A stretch of DNA of 64,000 nucleotides. Source: Rhodopseudomonas julia. Its GTDB lineage: Bacteria > Pseudomonadota > Alphaproteobacteria > Rhizobiales > Afifellaceae. The position numbers and the translations under genes were made by a program. The notes beneath the pieces were generated by a model. That model was not told the DNA's origin. It made no database searches and saw only the letters and a program-made list of their open reading frames with translations. How positions within the stretch are numbered: the first letter of the stretch is position 1; each line of letters begins with the position of its first letter. Location: NCBI RefSeq assembly GCF_030813515.1, contig NZ_JAUSUK010000001.1, forward strand, positions 124,001 to 188,000. Reading direction: 5' to 3'. Below are positions 52,927-62,044 of this stretch, in pieces.

Positions 52927-54072
52927 ATGACCATTTCCATTCCGTCCGGCGACACGCCCGGCACCCGCCTTGCGACGCGGCTCGCCTTCTTTATTGCCGG
53001 TTTCGGCACGGCCTGCTGGGCCCCGCTCGTGCCTTATGTGAAGACACGCCTCGGGGTCGACGAGGCCGGGCTTGGCTTGCTGCTCTTATGCCTCGGCGTC
53101 GGCTCCGTGTTGACCATGCCGGCGGCCGGCGCCCTGTCTGGGCGGATCGGGGCGCGCGCCGTCATTCTCGCCGGATCGCTCGGGCTTGCCGTCACCCTGC
53201 CGCTTCTCGCCGTCGCACCGACGAGTGCGGCGATCGCCGTCGTGCTCTTCGCCTTCGGAGCCTCCATTGGCGCTGTCGATGTCGGTGCCAACGTCCATGC
53301 CGTCGAGGTGCAGGATGCGGCCGGCGTGCCGCTCATGTCGAACTTCCACGGGCTTTACAGCGTCGGCGGCCTGATCGGAGCGGCTGGCATGACCGGCGCC
53401 CTGTCGGTCGGACTTGCTCCCTCCGTCGCGGCGCTCGCCGCCGCTGTCATCCTGGCACTTGCGATCGTCGTGGCCTCTCCGCGACTCCTACGGACGCGCG
53501 CCGAGGATCATACGCCCTTGTTCGTGCGCCCGCGCGGCATTGTGCTTCTGATCGGCCTTCTCGCCTTTGTCATGTTCCTGACCGAGGGCGCGATGCTCGA
53601 CTGGGGCGCCGTCTTCCTCACCGAGAACAAGGATTTTCCGGCCTCGCAGGCGGGCATCGGCTATGCCATCTTCGCTGGCGCAATGACGATCGGTCGGTTC
53701 ACCGGCGACCGCTTCACGCGGCTCGTAGGCGCCCGCAACATGCTGCTTATCGGTGCCTCGCTCGCCACGATCGGGCTCCTCAAGATCATTCTGATGCCGG
53801 CGCCTTTGTCTTTGATCGGCTTCCTCTTTGTCGGCCTCGGGGCCGCCAACATCGTGCCGCTGCTCTTCACCCAAGCCGGCCGCCAGAAGGTGATGCCCGC
53901 GGGGCTCGCCATCGCAGCCATGTCGATGTTCGGCTATGCGGGGGTGCTTCTCGGGCCCGCCCTCGTCGGCTTCGTCGGCAAGGCTTTCGGGCTCCCCATC
54001 GCCTTCGGCATGCTGGCCGCGATGGTCACGGTTGTCGCCGCCTGCTCACGACGGGCCACGCAACCGGTCTAG
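52927..54072 (+). CDS. MFS transporter (YbjJ-like)
   Basis: A 381-residue major facilitator with 12 hydrophobic segments. FFIAGFGTACWAPLVPYVK, the VGSVLTMPAAGALSGRIG loop and DVGANVHAVEVQ with MSNFHGLYSVGGL in the central region match the YbjJ/fucose-permease-like branch. Substrate is unknown. It stands alone; a poly-C tract (52898-52910) precedes it. Confidence 0.88.
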   Translation: MTISIPSGDTPGTRLATRLAFFIAGFGTACWAPLVPYVKTRLGVDEAGLGLLLLCLGVGSVLTMPAAGALSGRIGARAVILAGSLGLAVTLPLLAVAPTSAAIAVVLFAFGASIGAVDVGANVHAVEVQDAAGVPLMSNFHGLYSVGGLIGAAGMTGALSVGLAPSVAALAAAVILALAIVVASPRLLRTRAEDHTPLFVRPRGIVLLIGLLAFVMFLTEGAMLDWGAVFLTENKDFPASQAGIGYAIFAGAMTIGRFTGDRFTRLVGARNMLLIGASLATIGLLKIILMPAPLSLIGFLFVGLGAANIVPLLFTQAGRQKVMPAGLAIAAMSMFGYAGVLLGPALVGFVGKAFGLPIAFGMLAAMVTVVAACSRRATQPV

Positions 54073-54092
54073 AGCAAGCACTATGATCCGCC

Positions 54093-54764
54093 CTACCGCA
54101 CCGGCGTCACGAGGATCTCGCCGACATTGACGTGTTCCGGCTGCGAGACCGCATACATCACCGCAGCCGCAACATCCTCGGCTTTCAAGGCGTCAGGCTT
54201 CCTTTCGTCGAAGAACGGCGTGTCGACCATGCCCGGCTCGATCAAAGTCACACGCGCACCGGTGCCTTCAAGCTCCTCGCGCAGATTCTGGCCGTAGCCG
54301 GTCACCGCCCATTTGGTGGCGCCATAGACGGACCCACTCATGGTCATGCGGCCGGCGCGCGAACCTGTGATGAGGATGTGGCCGCGGTTCTTCTTGATTT
54401 CTGCCAGCGTCACCTTGGCGGTGAGCACGACGCCCAGAACGTTGGTCAAAATCATCTCGCGGAAATTATCCGGATCGCCGCCTTCCGTGCCGGACCCCTT
54501 GGAGCCGACGCCGGCATTGGCGAAGACCACATCGATGTGCCCGAAGGCTTGAAGCGTCTTGTCGACCATCGCCTGCTGGTCTTCCAGGCTCGTCACGTCG
54601 CAGGAAATCGCGATCGCCCGCTCCTTACCGAGCTCGGCGACGAGGCTTTCGAGCTTGTCCTTGGATCGTGCGGCAAGTGCCACGTTGTAGCCGGCCTCGA
54701 CGGCCGCGCGTGCCGTCGCCGCGCCGATGCCGGTCGAGGCGCCCGTGATGAGAAAGGTTTTCAT
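54093..54764 (-). CDS. Short-chain dehydrogenase/reductase
   Basis: A 223-residue classical SDR: cofactor motif TGASTGIGAATAR, NAGVG, active-site Ser in ITGSRAG, and YGATKWA with the catalytic Tyr-x-x-x-Lys. An Arg after the first strand (ARSKDKL) suggests NADP(H). It converges on the MFS gene 20 nt away. Substrate unknown. Confidence 0.9.
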   Translation of the reverse strand: MKTFLITGASTGIGAATARAAVEAGYNVALAARSKDKLESLVAELGKERAIAISCDVTSLEDQQAMVDKTLQAFGHIDVVFANAGVGSKGSGTEGGDPDNFREMILTNVLGVVLTAKVTLAEIKKNRGHILITGSRAGRMTMSGSVYGATKWAVTGYGQNLREELEGTGARVTLIEPGMVDTPFFDERKPDALKAEDVAAAVMYAVSQPEHVNVGEILVTPVR

Positions 54765-54869
54765 GAATTGCTCCCGGAGCTTTTGAAGTCAGGAAGGGGC
54801 ACGCTCCAAGGAGCGCTTACCCCCAACCTAAGGCGGCAATCGCCCGGGGCGATAGCCGGCCCCTCAGCT

Positions 54870-55475
54870 TCACCGCGCCGATCTCCCCGGCTCGGGCCGT
54901 ACGCCGAGCCGCCGGATCAAGGCGAGCGCCTCCGCTGGAGGCTCAAGCTCCACACGGCGATATTCGCTGCCGCTGCGCGTCCGCCAGACAAGGCCGAGAT
55001 CGACAAGCGCCCGGCGCAAGAGCACAGGGTCACCAAAACTGTGCCGCGCCACCAGAAACGCGTTCACCTCCACTTCCGTGAAGGTTTCGTCGGCCGGAAG
55101 GAGCGACCAGATGAGCCACAAGCAGAGCTCGCGATCGCTTTTTCGTTTCGGCCAGCGCAGGAGCACGGCATTTTGGTCGAACTGGCGCAGCACCCGCTTC
55201 AATCGCCGCTCGTCGGCGGGCGGATTGTCGGCCGCTCGATCTATTTGAAGGTGATCGGCTGACGGACCGCCAGGCGCGGTCTGATCGCCGGGCGCCTCCT
55301 GGCCGAGCATGTTCGCTCGCAGTTGTTGAAAGTTGCGGTGCCCGGCCGAACGGGCAAGCATATTGAGCAGCTCAAGATGGCTCGGTGGAGCCTCATGATC
55401 GGCAAGCTGTCGGCGAAGCGACTTCGCAAACGTCGACATATCGCGCGTGGCGAGTGGAATGGGAGTTCTGGACAT
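54870..55475 (-). CDS. DUF2087-domain protein
   Basis: A 201-residue protein. The C-terminal half (LRWPKRKSDRELCLWLIWSLLPADETFTEVEVNAFL, then HSFGDPVLLRRALVDLGLVWRT) is a DUF2087 domain, a small winged-helix-like fold often attached to regulators. The N-terminal 70 residues are helical and include a glyoxalase-related-like AGHRNFQQLRAN segment. ATG 55475 has GAGGG upstream. It probably binds nucleic acid, but the role is unknown. Confidence 0.75.
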   Translation of the reverse strand: MSRTPIPLATRDMSTFAKSLRRQLADHEAPPSHLELLNMLARSAGHRNFQQLRANMLGQEAPGDQTAPGGPSADHLQIDRAADNPPADERRLKRVLRQFDQNAVLLRWPKRKSDRELCLWLIWSLLPADETFTEVEVNAFLVARHSFGDPVLLRRALVDLGLVWRTRSGSEYRRVELEPPAEALALIRRLGVRPEPGRSAR

Positions 55476-55638
55476 GACCAACCCTCAAGCGTGCCGTTCC
55501 AGAATGGAGGTCGAGGGTCACCGGCTTGCGACGCGGCACGAGGCTTGGTGTCGAGCTTTACTCTCTGGCAGGTTTAGCTTCCCTCGCGGGACGGTGACGC
55601 CTGGGTGAACTGCGGACCCTCGGCGCTCTATGCTCCAG

Positions 55639-55676
55639 CCAATCGCGTTTTTCAAGAGGCTCCGCCTCTGGATTGG
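55639..55676. other. Nested hairpin in the gap right of the D-lactate dehydrogenase-like gene
   Basis: Arms CCAATC (55639-55644) and GATTGG (55671-55676) enclose a second perfect hairpin AGAGGC-TCC-GCCTCT (55655-55669). It lies just past the 3' end of the minus-strand dehydrogenase gene and may end its transcript. No T-tract on that strand. Confidence 0.4.
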
Positions 55677-55698
55677 CTTGCCGGCTTGTCACCGGCCC

Positions 55699-56703
55699 TC
55701 ACCCGATCGCTTCGATGGAAACCTCGTGCTCGGGCCGGCCCTGTTTCTCGAAGCCTGTCAGATTGGCGATCGTCGTCTCGGCAATGGCGCTCAACGCCTC
55801 CTCGGTGAAGAACGCCTGATGGCCGGTGATCAAAACATTCGGGAAGGTGAGAAGCCTGGCGAAGACATCGTCCTGCAGCATGTAGTTTGAGAGATCCTCA
55901 AAGAAGAGATCGGCCTCCTCCTCATAGACGTCGAGGCCGAGGGAGCCGATCTGGCCGCTCTTCAGGCCGTCGATCACGGCACGCGCATCGACGAGCGCGC
56001 CACGGCTGGTATTGATCAGCATGCAGCCGGGCTTCAGGGACGCGATGCGATCGGCATCGACGAGATGGCGCGTCTCCGGCGTCAGCGGACAGTGCAGGGT
56101 GATGATATCGCTTGCCGCGAAAAGCTCATCCACGGAGACATACTCGGCGCCATCGGCCAGGCAGGCAGGGTTCTGTCTCAAATCGTAGGTCAGGACGTGC
56201 ATGCCAAACCCCTTGAGGATCTTGACCACGGCAGCCCCGATGGCGCCGGTGCCGACGACGCCCGCCGTCTTGCCCTGAAGATCAAAGCCGAGCAGGCCTT
56301 CGAGCGAGAAATTGCCGTCGCGCACCCGGTTATGGGCGCGGCAGAGCTTGCGGTTGAGCGCCAGGATGAGCCCGATCGTGTATTCGGCGACCGCATGCGG
56401 CGAATAGGCGGGCACGCGCGCCACCGACATGCCGAGCCGGTGAGCGGCGGCAAGATCGACATTGTTGAAACCCGCACAGCGCAGGGCGACGAAGCGTACG
56501 CCCTCCTCCTTCACCGCGGCGAGTGTCTCCGCGTCGGCGCTATCATTGACGAAGATGCACACGGCCTCGGCGCCGCGCGCCAGCGGCGCCGTCTCACGCG
56601 TCAGATGCGGTTCGAAGAAGCGGAGTTCGTGGCCAGAGCCCTCTGCGGCCTTCTCAAAGAAGCTGCGGTCGTAACTCTTCGTGCTGAAGACGGCGACTTT
56701 CAT
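55699..56703 (-). CDS. D-lactate dehydrogenase-type 2-hydroxyacid dehydrogenase
   Basis: A 334-residue D-2-hydroxyacid dehydrogenase. NAD motif VGTGAIG (about residues 152-158), catalytic Arg in [10 protein letters not shown], Glu in [11 protein letters not shown] and His in [14 protein letters not shown] are intact. [14 protein letters not shown] and the [13 protein letters not shown] stretch place it with fermentative D-lactate dehydrogenases (LdhA type) rather than glycerate or phosphoglycerate enzymes. It is monocistronic, with a 146-nt gap to the next gene. Confidence 0.88.
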   Translation of the reverse strand: MKVAVFSTKSYDRSFFEKAAEGSGHELRFFEPHLTRETAPLARGAEAVCIFVNDSADAETLAAVKEEGVRFVALRCAGFNNVDLAAAHRLGMSVARVPAYSPHAVAEYTIGLILALNRKLCRAHNRVRDGNFSLEGLLGFDLQGKTAGVVGTGAIGAAVVKILKGFGMHVLTYDLRQNPACLADGAEYVSVDELFAASDIITLHCPLTPETRHLVDADRIASLKPGCMLINTSRGALVDARAVIDGLKSGQIGSLGLDVYEEEADLFFEDLSNYMLQDDVFARLLTFPNVLITGHQAFFTEEALSAIAETTIANLTGFEKQGRPEHEVSIEAIG

Positions 56704-56849
56704 GGGCCCTTCACCTCCTCGGGGTTCGTCCTGTCGGTGTAAGGCTGCAATTGGGAAGGATCGGGGGGAATTCCAACCGATGGCTGGTCTGCACGAATGA
56801 GGAGCCGAGCAGATCTGCGGCGGCCGCCGAGCGGACGGCTGCGACCGGC

Positions 56850-57164
56850 CTACTTCTTCTCCAAAAGCAGCGTGCCCGTCTTCTTCAGCCGGCCCTGCAC
56901 CTTGTCGGCGATCGCCGCCAGGAACCAGGGCAGATCGACCTCGATGCGCACCACCTCCTCGAAGACATCGACGCGCCCGGAAATCTTCTGGCCCATCGTG
57001 GCCGCATCGAAATAGAGCCTCTCGCCCTCCCAGCGTTCCTCGAACTGCAAGACGCGGCCGATGCCCATATCGTCGCGCACGCGATCGAAGCCCTTCTCCA
57101 GGCGACGTTTGGCCTCTTCGCGGCCGAGCTTATGCGGAATATTGACGGTAACGGGCGTGGACAT
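56850..57164 (-). CDS. Polyhydroxyalkanoic acid system family protein
   Basis: A 104-residue cytoplasmic protein of the PHA granule-associated (PHA_gran_rgn) family. [42 protein letters not shown] and the final [12 protein letters not shown] are typical. Members occur near PHA loci, but no PHA synthase is nearby, so the role here is not set. ATG 57164 is set by the family N-terminus; a longer frame adds unrelated residues. Confidence 0.82.
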   Translation of the reverse strand: MSTPVTVNIPHKLGREEAKRRLEKGFDRVRDDMGIGRVLQFEERWEGERLYFDAATMGQKISGRVDVFEEVVRIEVDLPWFLAAIADKVQGRLKKTGTLLLEKK

Positions 57165-57291
57165 CTTCTCTCCTCGAAGGAATTTCGCCTGGATGTGGTG
57201 GCTCGCGGGCTGGAAGACAACTTGGCTTGTGAGCAATGGCCGAAATCGTCACAGCCACCCCTATCGGGCGAACCTGGAAGAGGATGCGGGA

Positions 57292-58554
57292 ATGCAGGAC
57301 GGAAGCATGCAGTCCGAGAAGAAGACCGCCATCGTCGTCGGCGCGGGCGTGGTGGGCGTCGCCACGGCGATCTGGTTGCAACGCCGCGGACTTAACGTCC
57401 TCCTGATCGATCGCGAAGGCCCTGCCGCCGGCGCCTCCTTCGGCAATGCAGGGCTCCTCGCCTCGTCCGCCGTCGTACCGGTCACGGAGCCTAGCCTGCC
57501 CTTCAAAATGCCGGGCATGATCTTGAGCGCGGACAAGCCCGTCTTCCTGCGCTGGCCGCATCTGCCGAAGGCCATGCCCTTCTTCCTCCGCACGCTTCAA
57601 ATGTGCACGCGGCATAAAACGGAGGATATCGCAGCGGCGCTTGCCGGCGTCATCTCCGACAGCCTGGAGCAGCATCAGGCGCTCGCCGAGGGAACCGGCG
57701 CGGAGGATTTCGTCGTACCGTGCGAGTATCTCTACGCCTACAAGAGCCGGAGCGATTTCGAAGCCTCTTCCTTTGGCTTCGGTCTGCGACGCAAACACGG
57801 CTTTGCCTGGCAAGAACTCGAGGGAGGCGAGCTTCACCGCCGCGAGCCGGCGCTGGCGCCGGAACTGACCTTCGGCATCACCTTTCCCGACCATGGCTAT
57901 ATTCGCGATCCCGGCCGTTACGTAGAGGCACTAGCGGCCCATTTCACGGCATTGGGCGGACGCCTCGTCACGGCGGACGTCAGCGACATCGCGCGCGAGA
58001 ACGGTCGCGTCACGGGCGTGCGCGCCGGTGGCGACATGTTTGCCTGCGAGGCCTGCGTGCTGGCGGCCGGCATCTGGTCAGGGCCGCTCGCCAGATCGCT
58101 CGGCATGCGCGTGCCGATGGAGAGCGAGCGCGGCTATCACCTCGAGATCGAAGCGCCAGAAGAGAAGCTCAAAGGCCCCGTAATGATTGCCGCCGGCCAG
58201 TTCGTCGCGACCCCGATGACGGGGCGCATCCGGCTTGCAGGCGTCGTCGAATTCGGCGGGCTCGAGGCACCGCCAGACGAGAAGATTTTCGATTTCATCC
58301 GCCGGGTCGGAAAGGCGGCCTTGCCGGACCTCCCTTGGCGCGAGAGCGGGCAGTGGATGGGCCACCGCCCAGCACCGGCCGATTCCATTCCCTTGATCGG
58401 CGAGTTTCCGGCCGCGCGCGGCGTCTATGCCGCCTTCGGCCATCACCATCTCGGGCTGACGGGCTCGGCGAAGACCGGCCGGATCGTCGCCGATCTCATC
58501 GCCGGCCACACACCCAATATCGACCTCACACCTTATCGGCCCGACCGTCCCTGA
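57292..58554 (+). CDS. D-amino-acid dehydrogenase (DadA-like) FAD oxidoreductase
   Basis: A 420-residue DAO-family protein. The N-terminal FAD motif IVVGAGVVGVATA, the DadA-type segment GPAAGASFGNAGLLA, and the C-terminal GHHHLGLTGSAKTGR match D-amino-acid dehydrogenases that feed electrons to the respiratory chain. ATG 57292 precedes the fold; 57307 is an alternative. It is not linked to alanine racemase here, so D-amino acids in general or proline-like substrates are possible. The aldose-epimerase gene converges on it 7 nt away. Confidence 0.85.
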   Translation: MQDGSMQSEKKTAIVVGAGVVGVATAIWLQRRGLNVLLIDREGPAAGASFGNAGLLASSAVVPVTEPSLPFKMPGMILSADKPVFLRWPHLPKAMPFFLRTLQMCTRHKTEDIAAALAGVISDSLEQHQALAEGTGAEDFVVPCEYLYAYKSRSDFEASSFGFGLRRKHGFAWQELEGGELHRREPALAPELTFGITFPDHGYIRDPGRYVEALAAHFTALGGRLVTADVSDIARENGRVTGVRAGGDMFACEACVLAAGIWSGPLARSLGMRVPMESERGYHLEIEAPEEKLKGPVMIAAGQFVATPMTGRIRLAGVVEFGGLEAPPDEKIFDFIRRVGKAALPDLPWRESGQWMGHRPAPADSIPLIGEFPAARGVYAAFGHHHLGLTGSAKTGRIVADLIAGHTPNIDLTPYRPDRP

Positions 58555-58561
58555 GATACCC

Positions 58562-59596
58562 TCACTCGGCCACAGGCTCGTGGCGGAAGTGGAATTCCGT
58601 GATCTGGCGATAGGTCTCGCCGGGTCTCAGAACGGCGCTCGGAAAACCCTCATGGTTCGGCGCATCCGGCCAGAGCTGCGGTTCCAGACAGAGCCCGGCA
58701 TGCGCGCCGTAGGGGCGGCCTTCGAGCCCTTTCACCGGCAGATCGAGCTTGTAACCGTCATAGAGCTGGACGCCCGGCTCCGTCGTCCACACCTGCATTT
58801 CCAGTTCGCCGTTGTCGTTCCAGAGGCTCGCAGCATGGCGCGGATCCTCGTGGCGGTGCTCGGCCAGGCAGAAATTGGCGTCGTAAACCGTCTTCTCCGC
58901 ACCGCGACGGTCGGCGATCTTCGCGCGCTTTCTGAAATCGTAGGGCGTGCCTTCGACGCCGCGCACCTCACCCGTCGGGATCTCGTTTTCGTTCGCCGGC
59001 AGATAGGCCTGCGCTGGGATCATCAGAGAGTGATTCAGGATGTCGTCTGCGCCGGAGAGGTTGAAATAGGAGTGGTGGAGAAGGTTGAGAAGCGTCGGCT
59101 CGTCGGTGCGGCCGAGATAGGTGATGCGCAGCGTCGCCGGCGGCAGAAGCTCGAAGCGGCAGGTCACCTCCACAGTGCCCGGATAACCGGATTCCCCGGC
59201 CCGCGAAACGAGGCCCAAAATGACGCTCGTCTCGTCATGGCTCATGATGCGCCAGGGACGACGTCCAAAACTCGCCTCGCCGCCATGCAGGTGATTGGGC
59301 GGATCATTGACGTCGAGCTCGACCTCGCGCCCGTCGAGCGTAAAACGTCCGCCAGCGATCCGGTTGCCGACGCGCCCCGCCGTCGCGCCCAGAAACGCGT
59401 TCGTGGCGAGATAGCCGTCGAGATCGCAAAAGCCGAGGACCAGGGGATGCGGCATGTGCAGCAATCTGAGATCGCGCAAGATTGCGCCATAGGTGATGAT
59501 GTCGGCCGACAATTCGCCAGCGGCGATCGTCACCGCCTCGATGGTCTGTCCCTCTGGCGTCGTCCCGAAAACCCGTCTCGTCCCTGCGGCTTCCAT
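58562..59596 (-). CDS. galM: Aldose 1-epimerase (galactose mutarotase)
   Basis: A 344-residue GalM-family protein that interconverts alpha- and beta-aldose anomers. NRIAGGRFTLDGREVELD, the catalytic His in NHLHGGEASFGRRPW, LLHHSYFNLSG with the second His, and EPQLWPDAPNH near the C-terminus are conserved; the catalytic Glu lies in CLEPQ. ATG 59596 is set by the normal family N-terminus. No sugar operon surrounds it. Confidence 0.9.
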   Translation of the reverse strand: MEAAGTRRVFGTTPEGQTIEAVTIAAGELSADIITYGAILRDLRLLHMPHPLVLGFCDLDGYLATNAFLGATAGRVGNRIAGGRFTLDGREVELDVNDPPNHLHGGEASFGRRPWRIMSHDETSVILGLVSRAGESGYPGTVEVTCRFELLPPATLRITYLGRTDEPTLLNLLHHSYFNLSGADDILNHSLMIPAQAYLPANENEIPTGEVRGVEGTPYDFRKRAKIADRRGAEKTVYDANFCLAEHRHEDPRHAASLWNDNGELEMQVWTTEPGVQLYDGYKLDLPVKGLEGRPYGAHAGLCLEPQLWPDAPNHEGFPSAVLRPGETYRQITEFHFRHEPVAE

Positions 59597-59791
59597 GGCG
59601 CGTCTTCTTTCTGCTGGCGTTTCTCCCTCGCCGGCTATGACAGTCCGAAAGCATCGGTTCAAGGTGCCGGAGGAAGCATCCCTCGCCCGGCCCGAGCACG
59701 CCTTGAGGGTGCAGCCGCGAAGGCGCCGCTCGGCGCGGATCGGGCCCTCCCGATTGCCGTTTCCAGAAACGATGCTGCGACGTTCGTCCGC

Positions 59792-60190
59792 TCAGGCCGA
59801 CATGGCGGGCCGGCGTGTCGTCGACGTCAGGCGCTCGACAATCGTCAGAAGGTCGTTCTCGCCAAACGGCTTGGACAGATGATTGACTTCGCCGAAATCG
59901 TTGCGCACGTCGGCCAATTCGTCACCGGAACAGATGCAATAGGGGATGTGGCGGGCGGTCAATCGGGCGGCGACCGAGGTGCTCAGCCTATGCTCCACAT
60001 TCGCGTCGAGAATGGCCACATCGATTGTCTCGGTATCGGCGAGACGCATGGCGTCGTCGAGCGACCCGGCGGGACCGACGACTTCGTGGCCCGCATCTTC
60101 CAACAAGAGCTTCATCGTGCCGGCGATCATCGCCTCATCGTCGAGCACGAGAACGCGCAGTTTGCGCGTACCTGCCTCCATGCCCAGCAT
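59792..60190 (-). CDS. Single-domain response regulator
   Basis: A 132-residue CheY-like protein. The acidic pair is in VLVLDDEAM, the phospho-acceptor Asp in VAILDANV (about residue 60) and the conserved Lys in HLSKPFGEND. There is no output domain, so it acts through a protein partner or as a phosphate relay, possibly in a kinase network such as general-stress control. GGGAGG precedes ATG 60190. No kinase adjoins it. Confidence 0.88.
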   Translation of the reverse strand: MLGMEAGTRKLRVLVLDDEAMIAGTMKLLLEDAGHEVVGPAGSLDDAMRLADTETIDVAILDANVEHRLSTSVAARLTARHIPYCICSGDELADVRNDFGEVNHLSKPFGENDLLTIVERLTSTTRRPAMSA

Positions 60191-60291
60191 CCTGGGCCTC
60201 CCTTATCGATTATCCGGCCATCCTCCTGCGGGACAACCGGTGCTTGAGAGACATGGTACTCGAACAAGGACGTCCGCGACAATATTTTCGA

Positions 60292-60333
60292 GGCGGCAGG
60301 AAAATGCAGTAAACACCGCATTGACCTGCCGCC
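60292..60333. other. Long imperfect hairpin between dctP and the response-regulator gene
   Basis: Arms GGCGGCAGG (60292-60300) and CCTGCCGCC (60325-60333) pair perfectly; inside, ATGC (60304-60307) pairs with GCAT (60318-60321). It lies in the 274-nt gap downstream of dctP and upstream of the response regulator. It may end the dctP transcript; no T-tract follows. Confidence 0.4.
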
Positions 60334-60464
60334 AGTTTATAATCACACCAAAGTGAAGTCACGTCGGAGGCTCGAAGACGCAAAGTCAGAGCTCGCCTCG
60401 CTGCGGTAAAACCCGAAAAACTCGCTCGCCGCGTTTCGATCGAGGACGGGTTACGGCCTGGTCA

Positions 60465-61493
60465 TCATTGTTCGCCGGCGTACTTTTCGACGAGCGCTTT
60501 CGCGTCCTCCACGAGCGCCTTGCCGTCAAAGCCCTTCTGCGTCATGTCCGCCATCCAGGTCGTCTCCACGTCCTTCGCTTTGGTCTTCCAGCGTTCGGTC
60601 TCCGCCTCGTCGAGCACGACGATTTCGTTGCCCGCCTCTTCCGCCGCCTTGCGGCCAGGAACGTCTCCCTCGTCCATGACGCGCCCGGCCCATGCGGCCG
60701 TCTCACGGCCGGAATTGGCGTCGATCACCTTCTTCAGATCATCCGGCAGGGCCTCGTAGGCCGCCTTGTTCATGAGGAAGACGCAGGTGGCGGTATAGAG
60801 CGCGTGGTCGCCCGCAAAGGCCGTGTGGCTGTCGACGAGCTCGGCGATCTTGAGCGGACCCGTCACCTCCCAAGGCAACGCCGCGCCGTCCAAAACGCCC
60901 CGCGCCAGCGCCTCCGGCACCACCGGCACCGGCATGCCGACGGGAACGGAACCTAACGTTTCCAGAAGCTTGGTGACCATGCGCGTCGACCCGCGAAGCT
61001 TCAGCCCCTGCATGTCTTCGAGCTTGTGCACGCCCTTCCCCTTGAGGTGCAGGAGACCGGGGCTGTGCACATGCACGGTGATCACCTTGAAGTCCTTGTA
61101 CTCGTCCTGAAGGTGTTTCTCGTAGAAATCGTAGAAGGCGCGCGAGGTCGTCTCACCGTCCACCGGCAGGAAGGGAAGCTCGAAGGCCTCCGTCTTGGGG
61201 AAGCGCCCCGGCGTGTAACCCGACAGGGTCCAGATGATGTCGACAACACCGTCGCGGGCCTGGTCGATCAAGGCGGGAGGTTTGCCGCCGAGCTGCATCG
61301 AGGGATAGAGCTCGAAGGCGATCCGGCCGCCCGATTCCTTCGTCACTTTGTCTGCCCAGGGCTTGATGAAATCCGCCGGGATCGACGACTGCGCCGGCAG
61401 GAATTGGTGAATCTTGAGGGTCACCTCCTGAGCCGCGGCGGAAGCGGAAAACCCCAGCGCCACAGCAAGGCCCAAACACACAGCGCGAAGCAT
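60465..61493 (-). CDS. TRAP transporter periplasmic solute-binding protein (DctP family), orphan
   Basis: A 342-residue DctP-family receptor. A Sec signal (residues 1-22) ends SAAAQE. QFLPAQSSIPADFIKPWADKVTKES, KLRGSTRMVTKLLETLGSVPVGMP (with the conserved Arg that binds the ligand carboxylate) and VPEALARGVLDGAALPWEV are family features. ATG 61493 has GGGAGGACGAG upstream. Its membrane partners DctQ and DctM are not adjacent: the next genes are a response regulator and a gene-free region, so it either uses a remote DctQM or acts as a sensor receptor. Confidence 0.88.
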   Translation of the reverse strand: MLRAVCLGLAVALGFSASAAAQEVTLKIHQFLPAQSSIPADFIKPWADKVTKESGGRIAFELYPSMQLGGKPPALIDQARDGVVDIIWTLSGYTPGRFPKTEAFELPFLPVDGETTSRAFYDFYEKHLQDEYKDFKVITVHVHSPGLLHLKGKGVHKLEDMQGLKLRGSTRMVTKLLETLGSVPVGMPVPVVPEALARGVLDGAALPWEVTGPLKIAELVDSHTAFAGDHALYTATCVFLMNKAAYEALPDDLKKVIDANSGRETAAWAGRVMDEGDVPGRKAAEEAGNEIVVLDEAETERWKTKAKDVETTWMADMTQKGFDGKALVEDAKALVEKYAGEQ

Positions 61494-61664
61494 CTCGTCC
61501 TCCCGTTTTCGTCTTCCTCTCCGGCGACGCCGGACGGGCCGAAAGGATCGCATCGCGCCTTTAATGGCAACCCGATATGGGGCTGAGGACCGGGCAACCG
61601 CAAAAAACTGAATTAAAACGCGGCCCGGCGGTTCGGGAGGAATAAAGCCAGACACAACTCCTTG

Positions 61665-61693
61665 TTGAAATTCTGACGATTCCTTGGCATAAG
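61665..61693 (+). promoter_or_regulatory. Candidate promoter of the sRNA
   Basis: TTGAAA (61665-61670) and CATAAG (61688-61693) are separated by exactly 17 nt and match sigma-70-type -35 and -10 elements at five and four of six positions, or so within one base. Transcription would start near 61700, about 95 nt before the terminator T-tract. Confidence 0.5.
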
Positions 61694-61699
61694 AGAATA

Positions 61700-61796
61700 G
61701 ATCTTTGGTTGGTAGCGTTGATCGATTCGATCCCTCCTCCCGTCGATCTGTTCCGAGCCCCTTGCCGCCAGATCCCCCCTGGCGGCACTTTTTTTT
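61700..61796 (+). ncRNA. Candidate anti-Shine-Dalgarno sRNA (CCUCCUCCC loop, cuckoo/CcsR-like)
   Basis: About 97 nt between a promoter-like pair and a classic intrinsic terminator. The transcript carries a hairpin with stem UCGAU/GUCGA (61727-61731 and 61742-61746) that displays the loop CCCUCCUCCC (61732-61741), complementary to Shine-Dalgarno sequences. Alphaproteobacterial small RNAs of the cuckoo/CcsR and alpha-r14 type are defined by CCUCCUCCC-bearing hairpin loops followed by a terminator, which is what is seen here. Only one such loop is present, where many relatives have two. No host gene lies upstream on the same strand, so it would be an independently transcribed RNA. Expression is not shown. 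Confidence 0.65.
61763..61796 (+). terminator. Intrinsic terminator with T8 tract
   Basis: A perfect 9-bp stem (TGCCGCCAG at 61763-61771 with its complement at 61779-61787), a 7-nt loop and, one base later, eight T residues (61789-61796). This is the clearest Rho-independent terminator in the window and points in the plus direction, where no protein gene precedes it. Confidence 0.85.
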
Positions 61797-61995
61797 CGGC
61801 GGATGCTCTGCTCTTCCTGAAAGCGCTTTGCGGAGAGCGCTTTGCCGGGCATCCAACCGAAGCCCTACCCCCATCGCCGAGACCTCTGACAGTCTCTCAA
61901 CGAGTGGAGCAACGCCTGGTGGCGTGCCGCAGCAGCGCCGCTCGTTTGGCTCGCTAGCCTCGGCCGCAGCGCAATCGCGCTTGTATCCGCCGTCT

Positions 61996-62029
61996 GTTCG
62001 ATTATATCGCGCCCAAACATGTATCGAAC
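61996..62029. promoter_or_regulatory. Inverted repeat before padR, candidate operator
   Basis: GTTCGAT (61996-62002) and ATCGAAC (62023-62029) are perfect inverted repeats separated by 20 nt, ending 15 nt before the padR start. A TATAT run lies inside the left half. Placement fits autoregulation by the PadR protein, but the spacing is long for a single dimer site. Confidence 0.45.
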
Positions 62030-62044
62030 GAGAATAGGTCGCCC

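Larger units (their letters stand above)
61494..62044. other. Intergenic region carrying a candidate sRNA
   Basis: A 551-nt gap between divergent dctP and padR. It contains the dctP leader at the left, a promoter-like pair and sRNA candidate ending in an intrinsic terminator (61665-61796), an AAAGCGCT/AGCGCTTT inverted repeat (61820-61843) of unknown role, and an inverted repeat before padR (61996-62029). No protein gene is supportable. Confidence 0.6.
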
